From Chitinophagaceae bacterium (GTDB lineage: Bacteria > Bacteroidota > Bacteroidia > Chitinophagales > Chitinophagaceae): a DNA stretch of 64,000 bases. Within the stretch, counting starts at the first letter, position 1. The number at the start of each line of letters is the position of its first letter. The DNA lies in contig JADBXP010000028.1 of the NCBI GenBank assembly GCA_020403455.1, forward strand, positions 1 through 64,000, read 5' to 3'. Below the pieces are notes generated by a model. That model worked only from the letters and a program-made list of their open reading frames with translations, was not told the origin of the DNA and searched no databases. Below, piece after piece: positions 35,230-44,837 of the stretch. Both the position numbers and the translations under genes were made by a program.

Positions 35230-36375
35230 CTATTTCGCGGGTCCCGCTTTTCCCCATATTGGCTGCTCAAAACCTTCATCCAGCCAGCGATTAATGACGC
35301 GGGGAAATGGCAGGGTTTTCATCTTTTGAACCGCAATCCAACGGTGGTTCTTTAAAAAATGAGGGATGCCGGACAGTTTCACCCGAATGAATACAGCCCT
35401 GATTTCCCGGTGGGTGAGCAGTTGGGTGTAAAGTGCGGAGATATGATTCAACTGAAAACGACGAATTCCCTGCTGCTGCAACCATTCAACGATAACAGGT
35501 TGAGTCCATTCCATGGCCCCCTCTGTTTCCACCGCATAAAACTCAAAAAGGTTTTGCCAGATATCTTTGTCTGTTCTTTCCTGTACACACCATTTTCCCT
35601 GATACTCGAAGACAAAATAGGCTAACCAGCGGATTTTCTTCATCACCGCCTTCTCCTTCACCGGTAAGCGATGAACCACTCCATTTTGTCGGGCAGTACA
35701 TTTTTTTCCCAATGGACAAAGACCACAAATTGGTTGCTGCGGCATACAGACAGTCGCGCCAAAATCCATAATAGCCTGGTTATACACACCCGGCTCACGA
35801 GAATCCAACAAACGGCCGGCCAGCTGAGCAAACAACTGCTTTCCATTGGTAGTATCAATGGGCGTTTCGATGCCGAAAAATCGGGAAAGAACACGACTTA
35901 CATTCCCATCAACGACCGCATAAGGAAGCCGAAAGGCAAATGAAGCAATGGCTGCTGCTGTGTATGGGCCAATTCCCGGTAATTCCAGAAGCTTTTCAAA
36001 AGAGGCGGGAAACTGACCCTTATAATTAGTCATAACAATGCGGGCAGTGCGCAGCATGTTTCTGCAGCGGGTATAATAGCCAAGACCCTCCCAAAGTTTC
36101 ATTACCTCTGCGTCAGATGCTGTTGCCAGTTTTTCAATGCTTGGGTAAGCCGCCAGAAGGCGGAGATAATAACTTAACCCTTGAGAGACCCTGGTTTGCT
36201 GGAGGATGATTTCGCTGAGCCAAATTTTGTACGGATCGTGAATACCTTTCCAGGGCATTTCGCGCCGGTTATCGCGGTGGTGCCATTCCAGCAATTTTCT
36301 GGTAAAATAGAGTTCATTCGGTATAGTCTTTGAACCCCTTGCTGAGGATTTGTTTGTTCCCGGGGCTTCTTGCAT
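35230..36375 (-). CDS. mutY: A/G-specific adenine DNA glycosylase
   Basis: Removes adenine mispaired with 8-oxoguanine. It has the HhH motif LPGIGPYTAAAIASFAF with catalytic Asp in VDGNVSRVLSRFFGI. The [4Fe-4S] ligand set is C-x6-C-x2-C-x5-C (CMPQQPICGLCPLGKKC). A C-terminal Nudix-like domain recognises 8-oxoG. The 381-residue length is normal. It is 63 bp upstream of gldE with no ssb gene between, and diverges from the HU/IHF gene. Confidence 0.96.
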   Translation of the reverse strand: MQEAPGTNKSSARGSKTIPNELYFTRKLLEWHHRDNRREMPWKGIHDPYKIWLSEIILQQTRVSQGLSYYLRLLAAYPSIEKLATASDAEVMKLWEGLGYYTRCRNMLRTARIVMTNYKGQFPASFEKLLELPGIGPYTAAAIASFAFRLPYAVVDGNVSRVLSRFFGIETPIDTTNGKQLFAQLAGRLLDSREPGVYNQAIMDFGATVCMPQQPICGLCPLGKKCTARQNGVVHRLPVKEKAVMKKIRWLAYFVFEYQGKWCVQERTDKDIWQNLFEFYAVETEGAMEWTQPVIVEWLQQQGIRRFQLNHISALYTQLLTHREIRAVFIRVKLSGIPHFLKNHRWIAVQKMKTLPFPRVINRWLDEGFEQPIWGKAGPAK

Positions 36376-36526
36376 ATTATATATATTTTATTTATGATGG
36401 TGATTTCTAGGATGAGCGGTTGAAAAGGAATTTTTTTCCTATGAAAATAATATATTATCTTTCCTTGTCTATTTGCAAAATTTTAACTTATTTTAGTTTC
36501 GTTCCCGTTTTCATAAATATTGTTAT

Positions 36527-36817
36527 ATGAGAAAATCAGATTTGATCAATCAAATTTCAGATAAAACAGGCATTCCCAAAGTGGATGTATTGGTTACTTT
36601 GGAAACGATGTTCAAAGAGGTAAAAGATAGTCTCTCCAAGGGCCAGAACATTTATATCAGAGGCTTTGGAAGTTTTATCACCAAGAAGCGCGCTGCTAAA
36701 GTAGGCAGGAACATCAAGAAAAATGTTGCTGTCGAAATTCCTGAACATTTTATTCCTGCATTCAAGCCAGCCAAAGAATTTGTGAGCGAAGTGAAATCAA
36801 AGCACAAGCCGGGTTAA
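36527..36817 (+). CDS. HU/IHF-family DNA-binding protein
   Basis: Nucleoid protein of 96 residues with the HU fold. A helical N-terminus (RKSDLINQISDKTGIPK) is followed by the beta-arm region IYIRGFGSFITKKRAAKVGRN and a C-terminal helix (PAFKPAKEFVSEVK). A basic tail follows. It binds and bends DNA. It diverges from mutY, an arrangement also seen in other Bacteroidota, and is followed 15 bp later by a TPR protein. Confidence 0.95.
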   Translation: MRKSDLINQISDKTGIPKVDVLVTLETMFKEVKDSLSKGQNIYIRGFGSFITKKRAAKVGRNIKKNVAVEIPEHFIPAFKPAKEFVSEVKSKHKPG

Positions 36818-36832
36818 CTTTGCACAAAAAAA

Positions 36833-37681
36833 GTGAAGAAATACCAGCTGTTACTCGTCGCAGTCGCTCTTATTGTTCTGTTGTCCCTCTTCTTTTTTGG
36901 GAAAACACATCTCCCCAACATCAATCAGCCATCTCCGGCAGAATTATCAGGTGACGGGCATCATGGTCAGCAAACTACGGAATTGCTCACTGCATCAAAG
37001 AGTCGGCTCACGAAAACTCAACAGGCATATTTGCAAAAAATTGAAAATCAATTAGATAAGTCCTTGCCCGCGGATGAGAAGCTGCACTTGCTTCACCAGC
37101 TTTCGAGGTTCTGGGCCGATTCTGCAGATAATTTTCTTTTGTACGCATTTTATAATGGAGAGGCCGCTAAGTTGGAAAATTCTGAAAAAAGCCTCACCTT
37201 TGCCGCCCGGCTGTTCCTAAATGAGATGTTAAGTGCACAGGAGGAGACGGAAAGGCAACACTGGCTAGCCGAAAATGCCAAAGATCTTTTTGATAAGGCG
37301 TTGAAAATCAACCCTAAAAACGACTCCAATCGAATAGGAAGAGGTGCTTGTTTCATTTTTGGCCAACTTTCTGATAATCCGATGGAAGGCATCTTACCCA
37401 TCAGGGAAATAGCGGATAAGCAACCTGATAATCTGTATGCACAGATGATGCTGGCACTGGGGGGAAGAAAAAGCGGTCAATATGAGAAAGCAATCGAACG
37501 TTTATTGCTGATCATAAAAAAAGAACCGGACAATCTGGAAGCGACTTTTCAATTAGCAGAGTGCTATGAGTTAAGTGGCAATAAAACGGAGGCGGCCAGG
37601 TGGTACGGTGAATTAAAGAAGAGAATTAAAAAACCTGAGATAAAAGAGGAATTGGACAAACGGATTTCTCAGCTCAAATAG
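36833..37681 (+). CDS. membrane-anchored TPR protein
   Basis: One N-terminal membrane helix or uncleaved signal (residues about 4-23), then helical repeats. These include at least two recognisable TPR units near the C-terminus (YEKAIERLLLIIKKEPDNLEATFQLAECYELSGN and neighbours). It probably has a scaffolding role at the membrane; no enzymatic motif is seen. The start is GTG at 36833, 15 bp after the HU-like gene, suggesting co-transcription. Confidence 0.8.
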   Translation: MKKYQLLLVAVALIVLLSLFFFGKTHLPNINQPSPAELSGDGHHGQQTTELLTASKSRLTKTQQAYLQKIENQLDKSLPADEKLHLLHQLSRFWADSADNFLLYAFYNGEAAKLENSEKSLTFAARLFLNEMLSAQEETERQHWLAENAKDLFDKALKINPKNDSNRIGRGACFIFGQLSDNPMEGILPIREIADKQPDNLYAQMMLALGGRKSGQYEKAIERLLLIIKKEPDNLEATFQLAECYELSGNKTEAARWYGELKKRIKKPEIKEELDKRISQLK

Positions 37682-37716
37682 ACAACAATAATTTATTCAT
37701 AAAAAATACTCACTGT

Positions 37717-37812
37717 ATGCCTTGTGGTAAAAAAAGAAAGCGTCATAAAATTGCTACGCATAAGCGCAAAAAACGCTTGAGGAAGAATCGTCATAAGAAG
37801 AAGAACAAATAA
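37717..37812 (+). CDS. 31-residue basic protein, AURKAIP1/COX24 (mS38-like) type
   Basis: An ATG at 37717 opens a 31-codon frame encoding MPCGKKRKRHKIATHKRKK and a further Arg/Lys/His-rich tail, ending at TAA 37810-37812. Nearly two thirds of residues are basic. This matches the tiny AURKAIP1/COX24-domain proteins annotated in Bacteroidota, related to mitoribosomal mS38. A ribosome-associated role is likely but inferred. It lies 35 bp after the TPR gene and 171 bp before RNase G. Confidence 0.8.
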   Translation: MPCGKKRKRHKIATHKRKKRLRKNRHKKKNK

Positions 37813-37983
37813 TTTTTCCTTGGTTGCTTTTCCTGTCATTGACTGAACCTCTGATCGAGATTCCGCAGTCATTAAGTTTCCGCTATCATCGACCTGGTTA
37901 ATCCGAAGGGAATGGCACAGGTGTTAAGTGACCTTTATTTACCCCGGCAAACGGACCTGTGAGTTGCGTAAATGTAACTACAC

Positions 37984-39534
37984 TTGAACAAAGAACTGAT
38001 TATCAATGCTGCTCCCACGGGCGTAGAAATTGCTTTCCTGGAAAACAAAAAGCTGGTTGAATTACACAGCGAAAAAACAGATGCCAACTTTGCAGTAGGT
38101 GATCTGTACTTGGGAAAAGTAAAGAAGCTGACTCCCGGACTGAATGCCGCCTTCGTTGACGTGGGCTATGAGAAAGATGCATTCCTTCATTACTCAGATT
38201 TAAGCCCTTACATCCGCTCATTATTGAAATTTACACAGTTGGCCCGCAGCCAGCCGAATGGACAAAATTTCGATTTCAGTAAATTCACTTTTGAACCTGA
38301 AATCGTTAAAAGTGGCAAGATCAATGAGGTTCTGAATGGCAAACCCCCGGTACTCGTCCAAATCTTAAAAGAGCCAATTGCGGCCAAGGGCCCCCGATTG
38401 AGTTGCGAGATTTCCCTACCCGGTCGATTTGTGGTCATGACCCCCTTCAATGAAATCGTAGCAGTTTCCAAAAAGATTCATTCCTCAGAGGAAAGAAAAC
38501 GGTTACACAAAATAGTAGAATCCATTCGCCCCAAAAATTTTGGGGTAATTGTTAGAACCGCTGCCGAAGGAAAATCTACTGCAGAATTGCACCAGGACTT
38601 GCTCAGCTTAACAGAAACCTGGAAAACCATTCAGGAAAACCTGCGCAATGCAACCCCACCCATTCGTATCCTGAGTGAAGAAAATAAGACGACCAGTATT
38701 TTAAGGGATTTACTGAATGCAGATTTCAACCGGGTAGTGGTTAATGACAAAGCCCTGTTCACGGAAACACAACAATATATTCAGCGCATTGCCCCCGATA
38801 AAGCAGAAATCGTCAGCTTCTATCAAAATGGGTTACCCATCTTTGATCAGTTTGGGGTTACCAAACAAGTAAAGTCTTCATTTGGCAAAACTGTCAATCT
38901 ACCCAGTGGGGCTTATTTGATCATTGAACATACCGAGGCCTTGCATGTCATTGATGTGAACAGTGGTTATAAAAGTGTGGGTAGTAACCAGGAGGAGAAT
39001 GCATTGCAGACGAACCTGGAGGCTGCAGAAGAAATTGCCAGACAATTGCGTTTGCGAGATATTGGCGGCATCATTGTGGTTGATTTCATCGATATGAAGC
39101 TTCCGGACAATAAGCGCAAGGTACAGGAGGCAATGGAAGGATTCATGAAAACCGACCGTGCCAAACATTCTGTATTGCCTATCTCTAAATTCGGACTTTG
39201 CCAGATTACTCGTCAGAGAATGCGTCCGGAAGTGAATATCAACACTTCGGAAAATTGTCCGGTATGCAGCGGTACAGGTAAAATAATGTCCACGCTTTTG
39301 CTGGAAGATGAAATAGAAAAGAAAATTGCTTACCTGTCTACACACGGCCACAAGCAACTCATTTTATCTGTGCACCCGATTGTGTATGCCTACCTAACCA
39401 AAGGAATTTTCACTTCCATAGTTCGCCGCTGGAGAAAGAAGTATGGCATTAAACTCAAAGCGGTATCGAATACCGGCAATCATTTGGTGGAATATCATTT
39501 CATCAATGACCAGGATGAAGAGATCAAGTTGTAG
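37984..39534 (+). CDS. rng: ribonuclease E/G family protein (RNase G)
   Basis: Endoribonuclease of 516 residues. It has an N-terminal S1 domain (VGDLYLGKVKKLTPGLNAAFVDVGYEKDAFLH region), then the RNase H-like/DNase I-like core. The catalytic aspartates lie in HVIDVNSGYKSVG and GGIIVVDFIDMK. The Zn-link CPVCSGTG follows. It lacks the long C-terminal degradosome scaffold of RNase E. The start is a TTG at 37984. It is followed by a bidirectional terminator. Confidence 0.93.
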   Translation: MNKELIINAAPTGVEIAFLENKKLVELHSEKTDANFAVGDLYLGKVKKLTPGLNAAFVDVGYEKDAFLHYSDLSPYIRSLLKFTQLARSQPNGQNFDFSKFTFEPEIVKSGKINEVLNGKPPVLVQILKEPIAAKGPRLSCEISLPGRFVVMTPFNEIVAVSKKIHSSEERKRLHKIVESIRPKNFGVIVRTAAEGKSTAELHQDLLSLTETWKTIQENLRNATPPIRILSEENKTTSILRDLLNADFNRVVVNDKALFTETQQYIQRIAPDKAEIVSFYQNGLPIFDQFGVTKQVKSSFGKTVNLPSGAYLIIEHTEALHVIDVNSGYKSVGSNQEENALQTNLEAAEEIARQLRLRDIGGIIVVDFIDMKLPDNKRKVQEAMEGFMKTDRAKHSVLPISKFGLCQITRQRMRPEVNINTSENCPVCSGTGKIMSTLLLEDEIEKKIAYLSTHGHKQLILSVHPIVYAYLTKGIFTSIVRRWRKKYGIKLKAVSNTGNHLVEYHFINDQDEEIKL

Positions 39535-39673
39535 TGCCCAACATCTGCCAGTCTTTTTCTGCCAAGTGAAATATCTCTCCTTTCGGAACTGCTACTTCAT
39601 TAATAGCTACAACTGGCTTTATCACATTCAATAATTGCGGTAGGTTCCCAATGAATCTTTAGTTGAATCCAAT

Positions 39674-39705
39674 AAAAAACCCCTACCAGGCGGCAGGGGT
39701 TTTTT
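39674..39705. terminator. bidirectional rho-independent terminator
   Basis: AAAAAACCCCT (39674-39684) pairs with AGGGGTTTTTT (39695-39705) around a 10-nt loop. The T run on one strand and A run on the other let it work both ways, serving rng on the plus strand and susD on the minus strand. Confidence 0.9.
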
Positions 39706-39723
39706 AAATTGCAGTAAATGCTT

Positions 39724-41076
39724 TTATTGATATCCATCGTTTTGAACGAGGTTAGGGTTGGTATTCATCTCACGGAAAGGTATTGGGAATACAAGTCGGT
39801 TATCAGTAGCCGGTCTTCCATTCACAGTCAATCCGAGTCTCTTCGCATCATGTACACGGAAACCCTCTTGAGCCAACTCTAGTCTTCTTTCGAGGAGAAT
39901 ATCATTGAGGGTTGCGCTTGCAAGTGCAGTAACACCTGCTCTTGCGCGGAGACGATTAACATCATTCAAAGGTGAATCACCCACGCTGGTTGACAAACGT
40001 TGATTACACTCAGCTCTAATCAAATACAGTTCTGCTAAGCGTATTACCTTAACGTTTCTATAAATATCGCGCCACTTTCCACTGCGCCATGCCCCTGTAT
40101 TGAAGTAAAAGAAATTACGACGAGCATCTGCAGGATCATACAAATCAAGGTGGTTCGATAAAATTTCGATATCTCCGTCACGACCTCCGAATGCAGGTAC
40201 AGAGTAAAAAGTATGGCAATTATTCGTACCATCCTGATCGCTGACCACAATAGAGAAAATATCTTCACTGGTATAGGCAGGTGTGTTGAAGGCACTACCA
40301 TAAGATGATACCAGCGTGAAGTTACCTGTAGCAGCAGTCAAGCCACGATTAGCGGCATCTCTGGCTTCTGTGAACTTATCACCCATTTGGAGATAGGTGC
40401 GGGCTAACATGGTCGCAGCGGCTACTTTATTAGCAAAAACACCATTCTTATTAGGAAGCAAAGTCTCTGCCTCAGTTAAGTCAGCGATGATTTGAGTATA
40501 ACATTGAGCTACAGTATTTCTGGCGGGGAAATCAACTTCACTCAGTCCGTTGGTCGGCGAAGTCTTCACGATTGCACCAAGATTAGTTGCTGGACTTCCA
40601 TTGGTGTATGCTTTACCAAAAAAACGAGTTAGTTCAAGAAGAACCGTTCCTCTGATGAATAAGGCCTCCCCTTTCACGCGATTGCGATCAGCTGCGTTGA
40701 CTTTATCCAAATTTCCCAATACATTGTTACTTATGTTTATAGTGTTGTAACCGCTAGTCCACATTCCCAGAATTATGGGATTAGTGGTTAGCATTGAATT
40801 ACCAAACACTTCACGATAAGTATTAAATGTACCTGTCCAGTTCATTTCTCCTGTAGCAGCCATGAGATCACCAAAGATCTGGATGTTACCGCCATAGAGA
40901 TTTCCGGAGCTAAGTCCGTCATAGGCACCTATTAGTACCTGCTTCACATTGGCATCAGTTGATAGCGCCAGTGAATTACCGATGGCCTGGGGATTTTCGA
41001 GGTCCAGTTGCTTGTTGCAGGCAACACCCATGGTGCCGGCTGCCAACAAGATGAAAGAATATTTTATCAATTTCAT
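39724..41076 (-). CDS. SusD/RagB-family nutrient-binding lipoprotein
   Basis: Surface lipoprotein of 450 residues. The signal ends in the lipobox VAC, followed by NKQLDLENPQ, typical of SusD starts. TPR-like helices and the C-terminal RagB/SusD domain follow (YRNVKVIRLAELYLIRAECNQRL, NDILLERRLELAQEGFRVHDAKR). It caps the SusC channel encoded 18 bp upstream and captures substrate. No glycosidase, peptidase or regulator gene accompanies the pair, so the ligand is unknown. Confidence 0.95.
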   Translation of the reverse strand: MKLIKYSFILLAAGTMGVACNKQLDLENPQAIGNSLALSTDANVKQVLIGAYDGLSSGNLYGGNIQIFGDLMAATGEMNWTGTFNTYREVFGNSMLTTNPIILGMWTSGYNTINISNNVLGNLDKVNAADRNRVKGEALFIRGTVLLELTRFFGKAYTNGSPATNLGAIVKTSPTNGLSEVDFPARNTVAQCYTQIIADLTEAETLLPNKNGVFANKVAAATMLARTYLQMGDKFTEARDAANRGLTAATGNFTLVSSYGSAFNTPAYTSEDIFSIVVSDQDGTNNCHTFYSVPAFGGRDGDIEILSNHLDLYDPADARRNFFYFNTGAWRSGKWRDIYRNVKVIRLAELYLIRAECNQRLSTSVGDSPLNDVNRLRARAGVTALASATLNDILLERRLELAQEGFRVHDAKRLGLTVNGRPATDNRLVFPIPFREMNTNPNLVQNDGYQ

Positions 41077-41094
41077 ACAATTAACATTTTATGA

Positions 41095-44000
41095 TTAGAA
41101 ACCAAGATTTATTCCAAAGGAAACTGAGCGAATTTGAGGAGCAGCGTAAAAATCACCTCCCTGGTTAATGTTTCCTGCGCGGTAGTCTGTGTTAACTTCC
41201 GGATCCCAACCAGTATAGTTGGTCCATGTCAGAAGGTTAACTCCTGTTACATATACTTTAGCAGAACTCAGTTTAACTTTTTTCAAAACACTTTGTGGAA
41301 CGTTGTAAGCAAAAGTGAGGTTCTTCAATCTTACATAGCTTGCATCTTCCATGTACTGTGTTGAAACTGCAGGGGATTGAAAATCTCCAAACCAATTTAA
41401 ACGAGCTTGTGGAACATTGGTAATGTCCCCTGGCTTTTTCCAGCCTTTCAGCTGATCACGTGTCTGGTTATCGAACCAATCACCACGAGCGCTCATGAAT
41501 CCTCCGGCACCATTCACAACCTCGTAGTCAAAAACACCCTGGATCAGGAAACTTAGTTCGAAATCTTTGTAATTAAATGTGTTGGTAACGCCACCAAACC
41601 ATTTTGGATTTGGATCTCCAACCACAAAACTTCCGGCTTCGTTGTAGTCATTCGTAGTTGTTTTACCGTCTGGCTTCATATATAAAGCATCACCGTTGGT
41701 GGGATCAACTCCAGCATAACGTGGCCCGTAGTGAACACCAATTGGCTGATTAACTATAAGGGCATTCATGTATCTACCATCATTAAATGACAATGTATCC
41801 TGCTGGCCGTCGATTTTCAACACTTTGTTTCTGTTATAAGACATGTTAAGACTGGTGGTCCAGCGGAAATCTTTGGTGCTGATGTTGGTTGTATTCAGTG
41901 TGAATTCAAGACCATAGTTTTGGATTTCTCCGATATTTCTGGTCACACTGGAAAACCCGGATGTAACTGGTAATGGCAGGTTATAAATGAAGCCTCTTCC
42001 TCCACCTGCAGAACGTTTGTTATAATAATCAACTTCCAGCACAATTCTGTTTTTCTTAAACCCGATTTCAAAACCTGCATCGAATTGGTTGGTAGTTTCC
42101 CAAGTCAAGAGATCGTTCTGAAGTGATGCGGGGAATAAGCTGGCACTGCCTGCATATCTGCCGGTTCCAAATACACCTCTCCAAGCATAGTTTCCGAATC
42201 CCTGCTGGTTACCCAGGCTACCATAGCTGGCGCGGAGTTTGAGGAAACTGATGTTAGAGTTGTTTTTCAGAAAATCTTCTTCACTCAACAACCAACCGAT
42301 AGAAGCAGCAGGGAAGAATCCAAAGCGCTTGTTTTCTCCAAACACAGATGAACCATCAGCACGAGCACTCAGGCCGATCAGATATTTATTCTTGTATTTG
42401 TAATTCACCCTTCCGAAATAGGAAAGGATACTAAACTCTGTTAAACTTGATGACCCCGCTGTAATAGTTGCAGCGTTAGCGATGTTTCTCAAATCATCAT
42501 TGGCGTACTGCTGACCTTCAACATTTGACGCATCATTTGCCAATTTTTCAAAAGACATACCTACTGTTGCATCAATGGAATGATCTTTCCCAAGTGTAGT
42601 ATTATAATTAAGATAATTGTTGGTGGTATATCTAACACTGCGCAACCACTCCACAGATCCATAACCATTCGTTCCCTGACCAACAATGGTACGACGTCCA
42701 TAGAATTGCTTGTCATTCTGTGTTAAAACATCGAGACCATATTCAGATCTGAAAGTCAATCCTTTACTGATGTTGTATTGTCCGTAAACGGTATTGATAT
42801 TTCTAAAAGTTGTAGATAAAAAAGAAGCGTTCTCCGTTTCAATCAGTGGATTATAGTAGGTAGTTACCGGACGATCGAAAAGCACTCCCTGGTTATTTCT
42901 TACAGGTGTAATAGGAGCAAGAGCAACAATTTGCATGGGCGTGTAGAACTGGTTATCATCCCCTACCCTTCTTACTTCAGTTCTTGATATGGTCGTGTTA
43001 ACTCCTACTTTAAATCTTGAGCTCAATTCTTGCTCGAGATTCATCCGACCAGAATAACGCTTAAAGTTGTTATAAAAAAGAATTCCATCCTGATCATTAT
43101 AAGAACCACTGATGAAATACTTTGTTTTATCGGAACCACCGGCAGCATTGGCTTCCACAATTCTAGTATTGGATTTCTGGAATGCCAGGTCTTCCCAATT
43201 GGTATTTACAGTATCAGCCCTCCAGTTAGCACCCCCGCGTGTAAGTCCGCTATAACGGTCAAACCGACTATTTATAGTATTGGTCATATAAGTTAAAGCT
43301 GCTGCTTCATTGGCAAAGCCGAACCAGTTACCACCACGGTTAAAATGATATCTACCAGCATTTTCTGCAGCTTCCCTAAAATATTGAAGGTATTCAGTAG
43401 AATTCAAAAACTCACGCTTATTGGTAGGGTTATTGGAACCATACTGCATGTTAACATTGAACCTTGGTTTTCCTGCCTTACCTTTTTTAGTGGTAATAAG
43501 AACAACACCATTGGCACCGCGAGAACCATAAATAGCTGTGGCTGCAGCATCTTTCAAAATATCGAAAGACTCAACATCATTGAAGTTAATGTCTGCCAAA
43601 GCGTTACCTGAAAGGGAACCGGTATTCACCGGAATACCATCTATCACATAGAGAGGTGCATTGGATGCACTAACGGAAGATGCTCCTCTAATGCGTACTT
43701 TAATTCCCTCACCCACTTTACCATTTTGTGACTCCACAAAAACACCTGCCGCTCTTCCCTGAACACCTTGCAGGAAGTTTTGAACAGGCATGTTGGCAAT
43801 TTCAGCTCCTTTAACTTTGGCAACCGAGGAAGTCAATTCACGCTTCACGGTTTGACCATAACCAACAACAACTACCTCACTCAAATCAGCATTGCTGCGA
43901 CTAAGTCCAATCGAAAGGTTGTTGCCGGCAGCAGAAAAATCCTGCTGGTCAAAACCAACGAAAGATACCTGTAGGGTTCCGTTCGCACCTTCGGCAGTAA

Positions 44001-44184
44001 TTTTAAACATACCGTTGGCATCAGTTACCGCAGTCCGGGTGGTTCCTTTTAACTTGACAGTCGCACCCACCAGTGGGGAACCATCTTTTAAGTCAACAAC
44101 CCGACCTGTTACTTCTCTTGTTTGTGCCCATACCTGAACAACCATCATCATCAGGCATAGCAACAGAAATGAAAATTTTCTCAT
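41095..44184 (-). CDS. SusC/RagA TonB-linked outer-membrane transporter
   Basis: 1029 residues. A signal peptide ends at VWA-Q, then a carboxypeptidase-D regulatory-like domain (residues about 22-105). A TonB box region (SEVVVVGYGQ) and the plug domain with APLYVIDGIPV and SFDILKDAAATAIYGSRGANGV follow, then a 22-strand barrel ending in SFGINLGF. It imports a substrate bound by the SusD partner using TonB energy. A TATATTTG element lies 23 nt upstream of its ATG. Confidence 0.96.
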   Translation of the reverse strand: MRKFSFLLLCLMMMVVQVWAQTREVTGRVVDLKDGSPLVGATVKLKGTTRTAVTDANGMFKITAEGANGTLQVSFVGFDQQDFSAAGNNLSIGLSRSNADLSEVVVVGYGQTVKRELTSSVAKVKGAEIANMPVQNFLQGVQGRAAGVFVESQNGKVGEGIKVRIRGASSVSASNAPLYVIDGIPVNTGSLSGNALADINFNDVESFDILKDAAATAIYGSRGANGVVLITTKKGKAGKPRFNVNMQYGSNNPTNKREFLNSTEYLQYFREAAENAGRYHFNRGGNWFGFANEAAALTYMTNTINSRFDRYSGLTRGGANWRADTVNTNWEDLAFQKSNTRIVEANAAGGSDKTKYFISGSYNDQDGILFYNNFKRYSGRMNLEQELSSRFKVGVNTTISRTEVRRVGDDNQFYTPMQIVALAPITPVRNNQGVLFDRPVTTYYNPLIETENASFLSTTFRNINTVYGQYNISKGLTFRSEYGLDVLTQNDKQFYGRRTIVGQGTNGYGSVEWLRSVRYTTNNYLNYNTTLGKDHSIDATVGMSFEKLANDASNVEGQQYANDDLRNIANAATITAGSSSLTEFSILSYFGRVNYKYKNKYLIGLSARADGSSVFGENKRFGFFPAASIGWLLSEEDFLKNNSNISFLKLRASYGSLGNQQGFGNYAWRGVFGTGRYAGSASLFPASLQNDLLTWETTNQFDAGFEIGFKKNRIVLEVDYYNKRSAGGGRGFIYNLPLPVTSGFSSVTRNIGEIQNYGLEFTLNTTNISTKDFRWTTSLNMSYNRNKVLKIDGQQDTLSFNDGRYMNALIVNQPIGVHYGPRYAGVDPTNGDALYMKPDGKTTTNDYNEAGSFVVGDPNPKWFGGVTNTFNYKDFELSFLIQGVFDYEVVNGAGGFMSARGDWFDNQTRDQLKGWKKPGDITNVPQARLNWFGDFQSPAVSTQYMEDASYVRLKNLTFAYNVPQSVLKKVKLSSAKVYVTGVNLLTWTNYTGWDPEVNTDYRAGNINQGGDFYAAPQIRSVSFGINLGF

Positions 44185-44206
44185 ATTATTAAAATATTTT
44201 GGTCAA

Positions 44207-44214
44207 CAAATATA
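44207..44214 (-). promoter_or_regulatory. candidate -7 element of susCD
   Basis: The minus-strand sequence TATATTTG matches the Bacteroidota TAnnTTTG element exactly and lies 23 nt before the susC ATG. I do not see a convincing -33 TTG at the usual spacing. Confidence 0.4.
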
Positions 44215-44479
44215 ATTCGTTTTAACATTTCTTTAGCTGCTGATGAGCAAAATATGTAGATAAACCCCATCAAACTCAACAATTAGGGTGAAAAAAATCA
44301 AAAAACAAACTGAATAATAAACTTTTATACATTCAATAAATTATTCTTTTGATAAGATTTTTTTTCTGCAACGGACCTCCAAAACCGAAATCTTTAGACT
44401 CAAAGCTTCTTTTTTACCCTCTCACCTGATATATATCTCTTTTGGGCAGGCCGGAAAATTCAAATAATAAATAAGCCGA

Positions 44480-44511
44480 ATACTTATTAGTTCGGGTCAG
44501 CAAATAAGTAT
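44480..44511. repeat. 9-bp inverted repeat in the susC-radA gap
   Basis: ATACTTATT and AATAAGTAT are perfect inverted copies separated by 14 bp. No T run follows, so a terminator is unlikely. A dyad binding site for a regulator is possible. Confidence 0.4.
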
Positions 44512-44837
44512 GTTGAACCCATGAAAACTCGCCCAAAAACCGGAATTGACCTTCATACTGTCATTGAATTGATAATCAATATCTAAGGAGCATTGGAACA
44601 TCAATACAAACGAAATAATATTAAATATAAATATTATTTATGCCGACCGATCGTAAATAAAAAATTTTGGAATACCGCCCATTATTGTAATTTAGAGGCT
44701 GAATTTAATGGGTTAGTAAGTGATCGGGTCAACAGCAATGTTGGCCCTTTTGCTTTTATAGCAGAGATCAATAAAGTGCCCTTAAATACTGCATTTCATC
44801 TACTTGCTTTCTTTTTCTCACCACTACCTTTGTTGCT

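Larger units (their letters stand above)
44185..44837. other. 653-bp non-coding region between susC and radA
   Basis: AT-rich divergent intergenic region. It holds the candidate susC -7 element and an inverted repeat ATACTTATT (44480-44488) / AATAAGTAT (44503-44511). A second AT-only inverted repeat, ATAATATT N7 AATATTAT, lies near 44615-44637. A 21-codon frame starts at the ATG at 44521 but has no recognisable match. No tRNA or known riboswitch is apparent. Confidence 0.5.
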
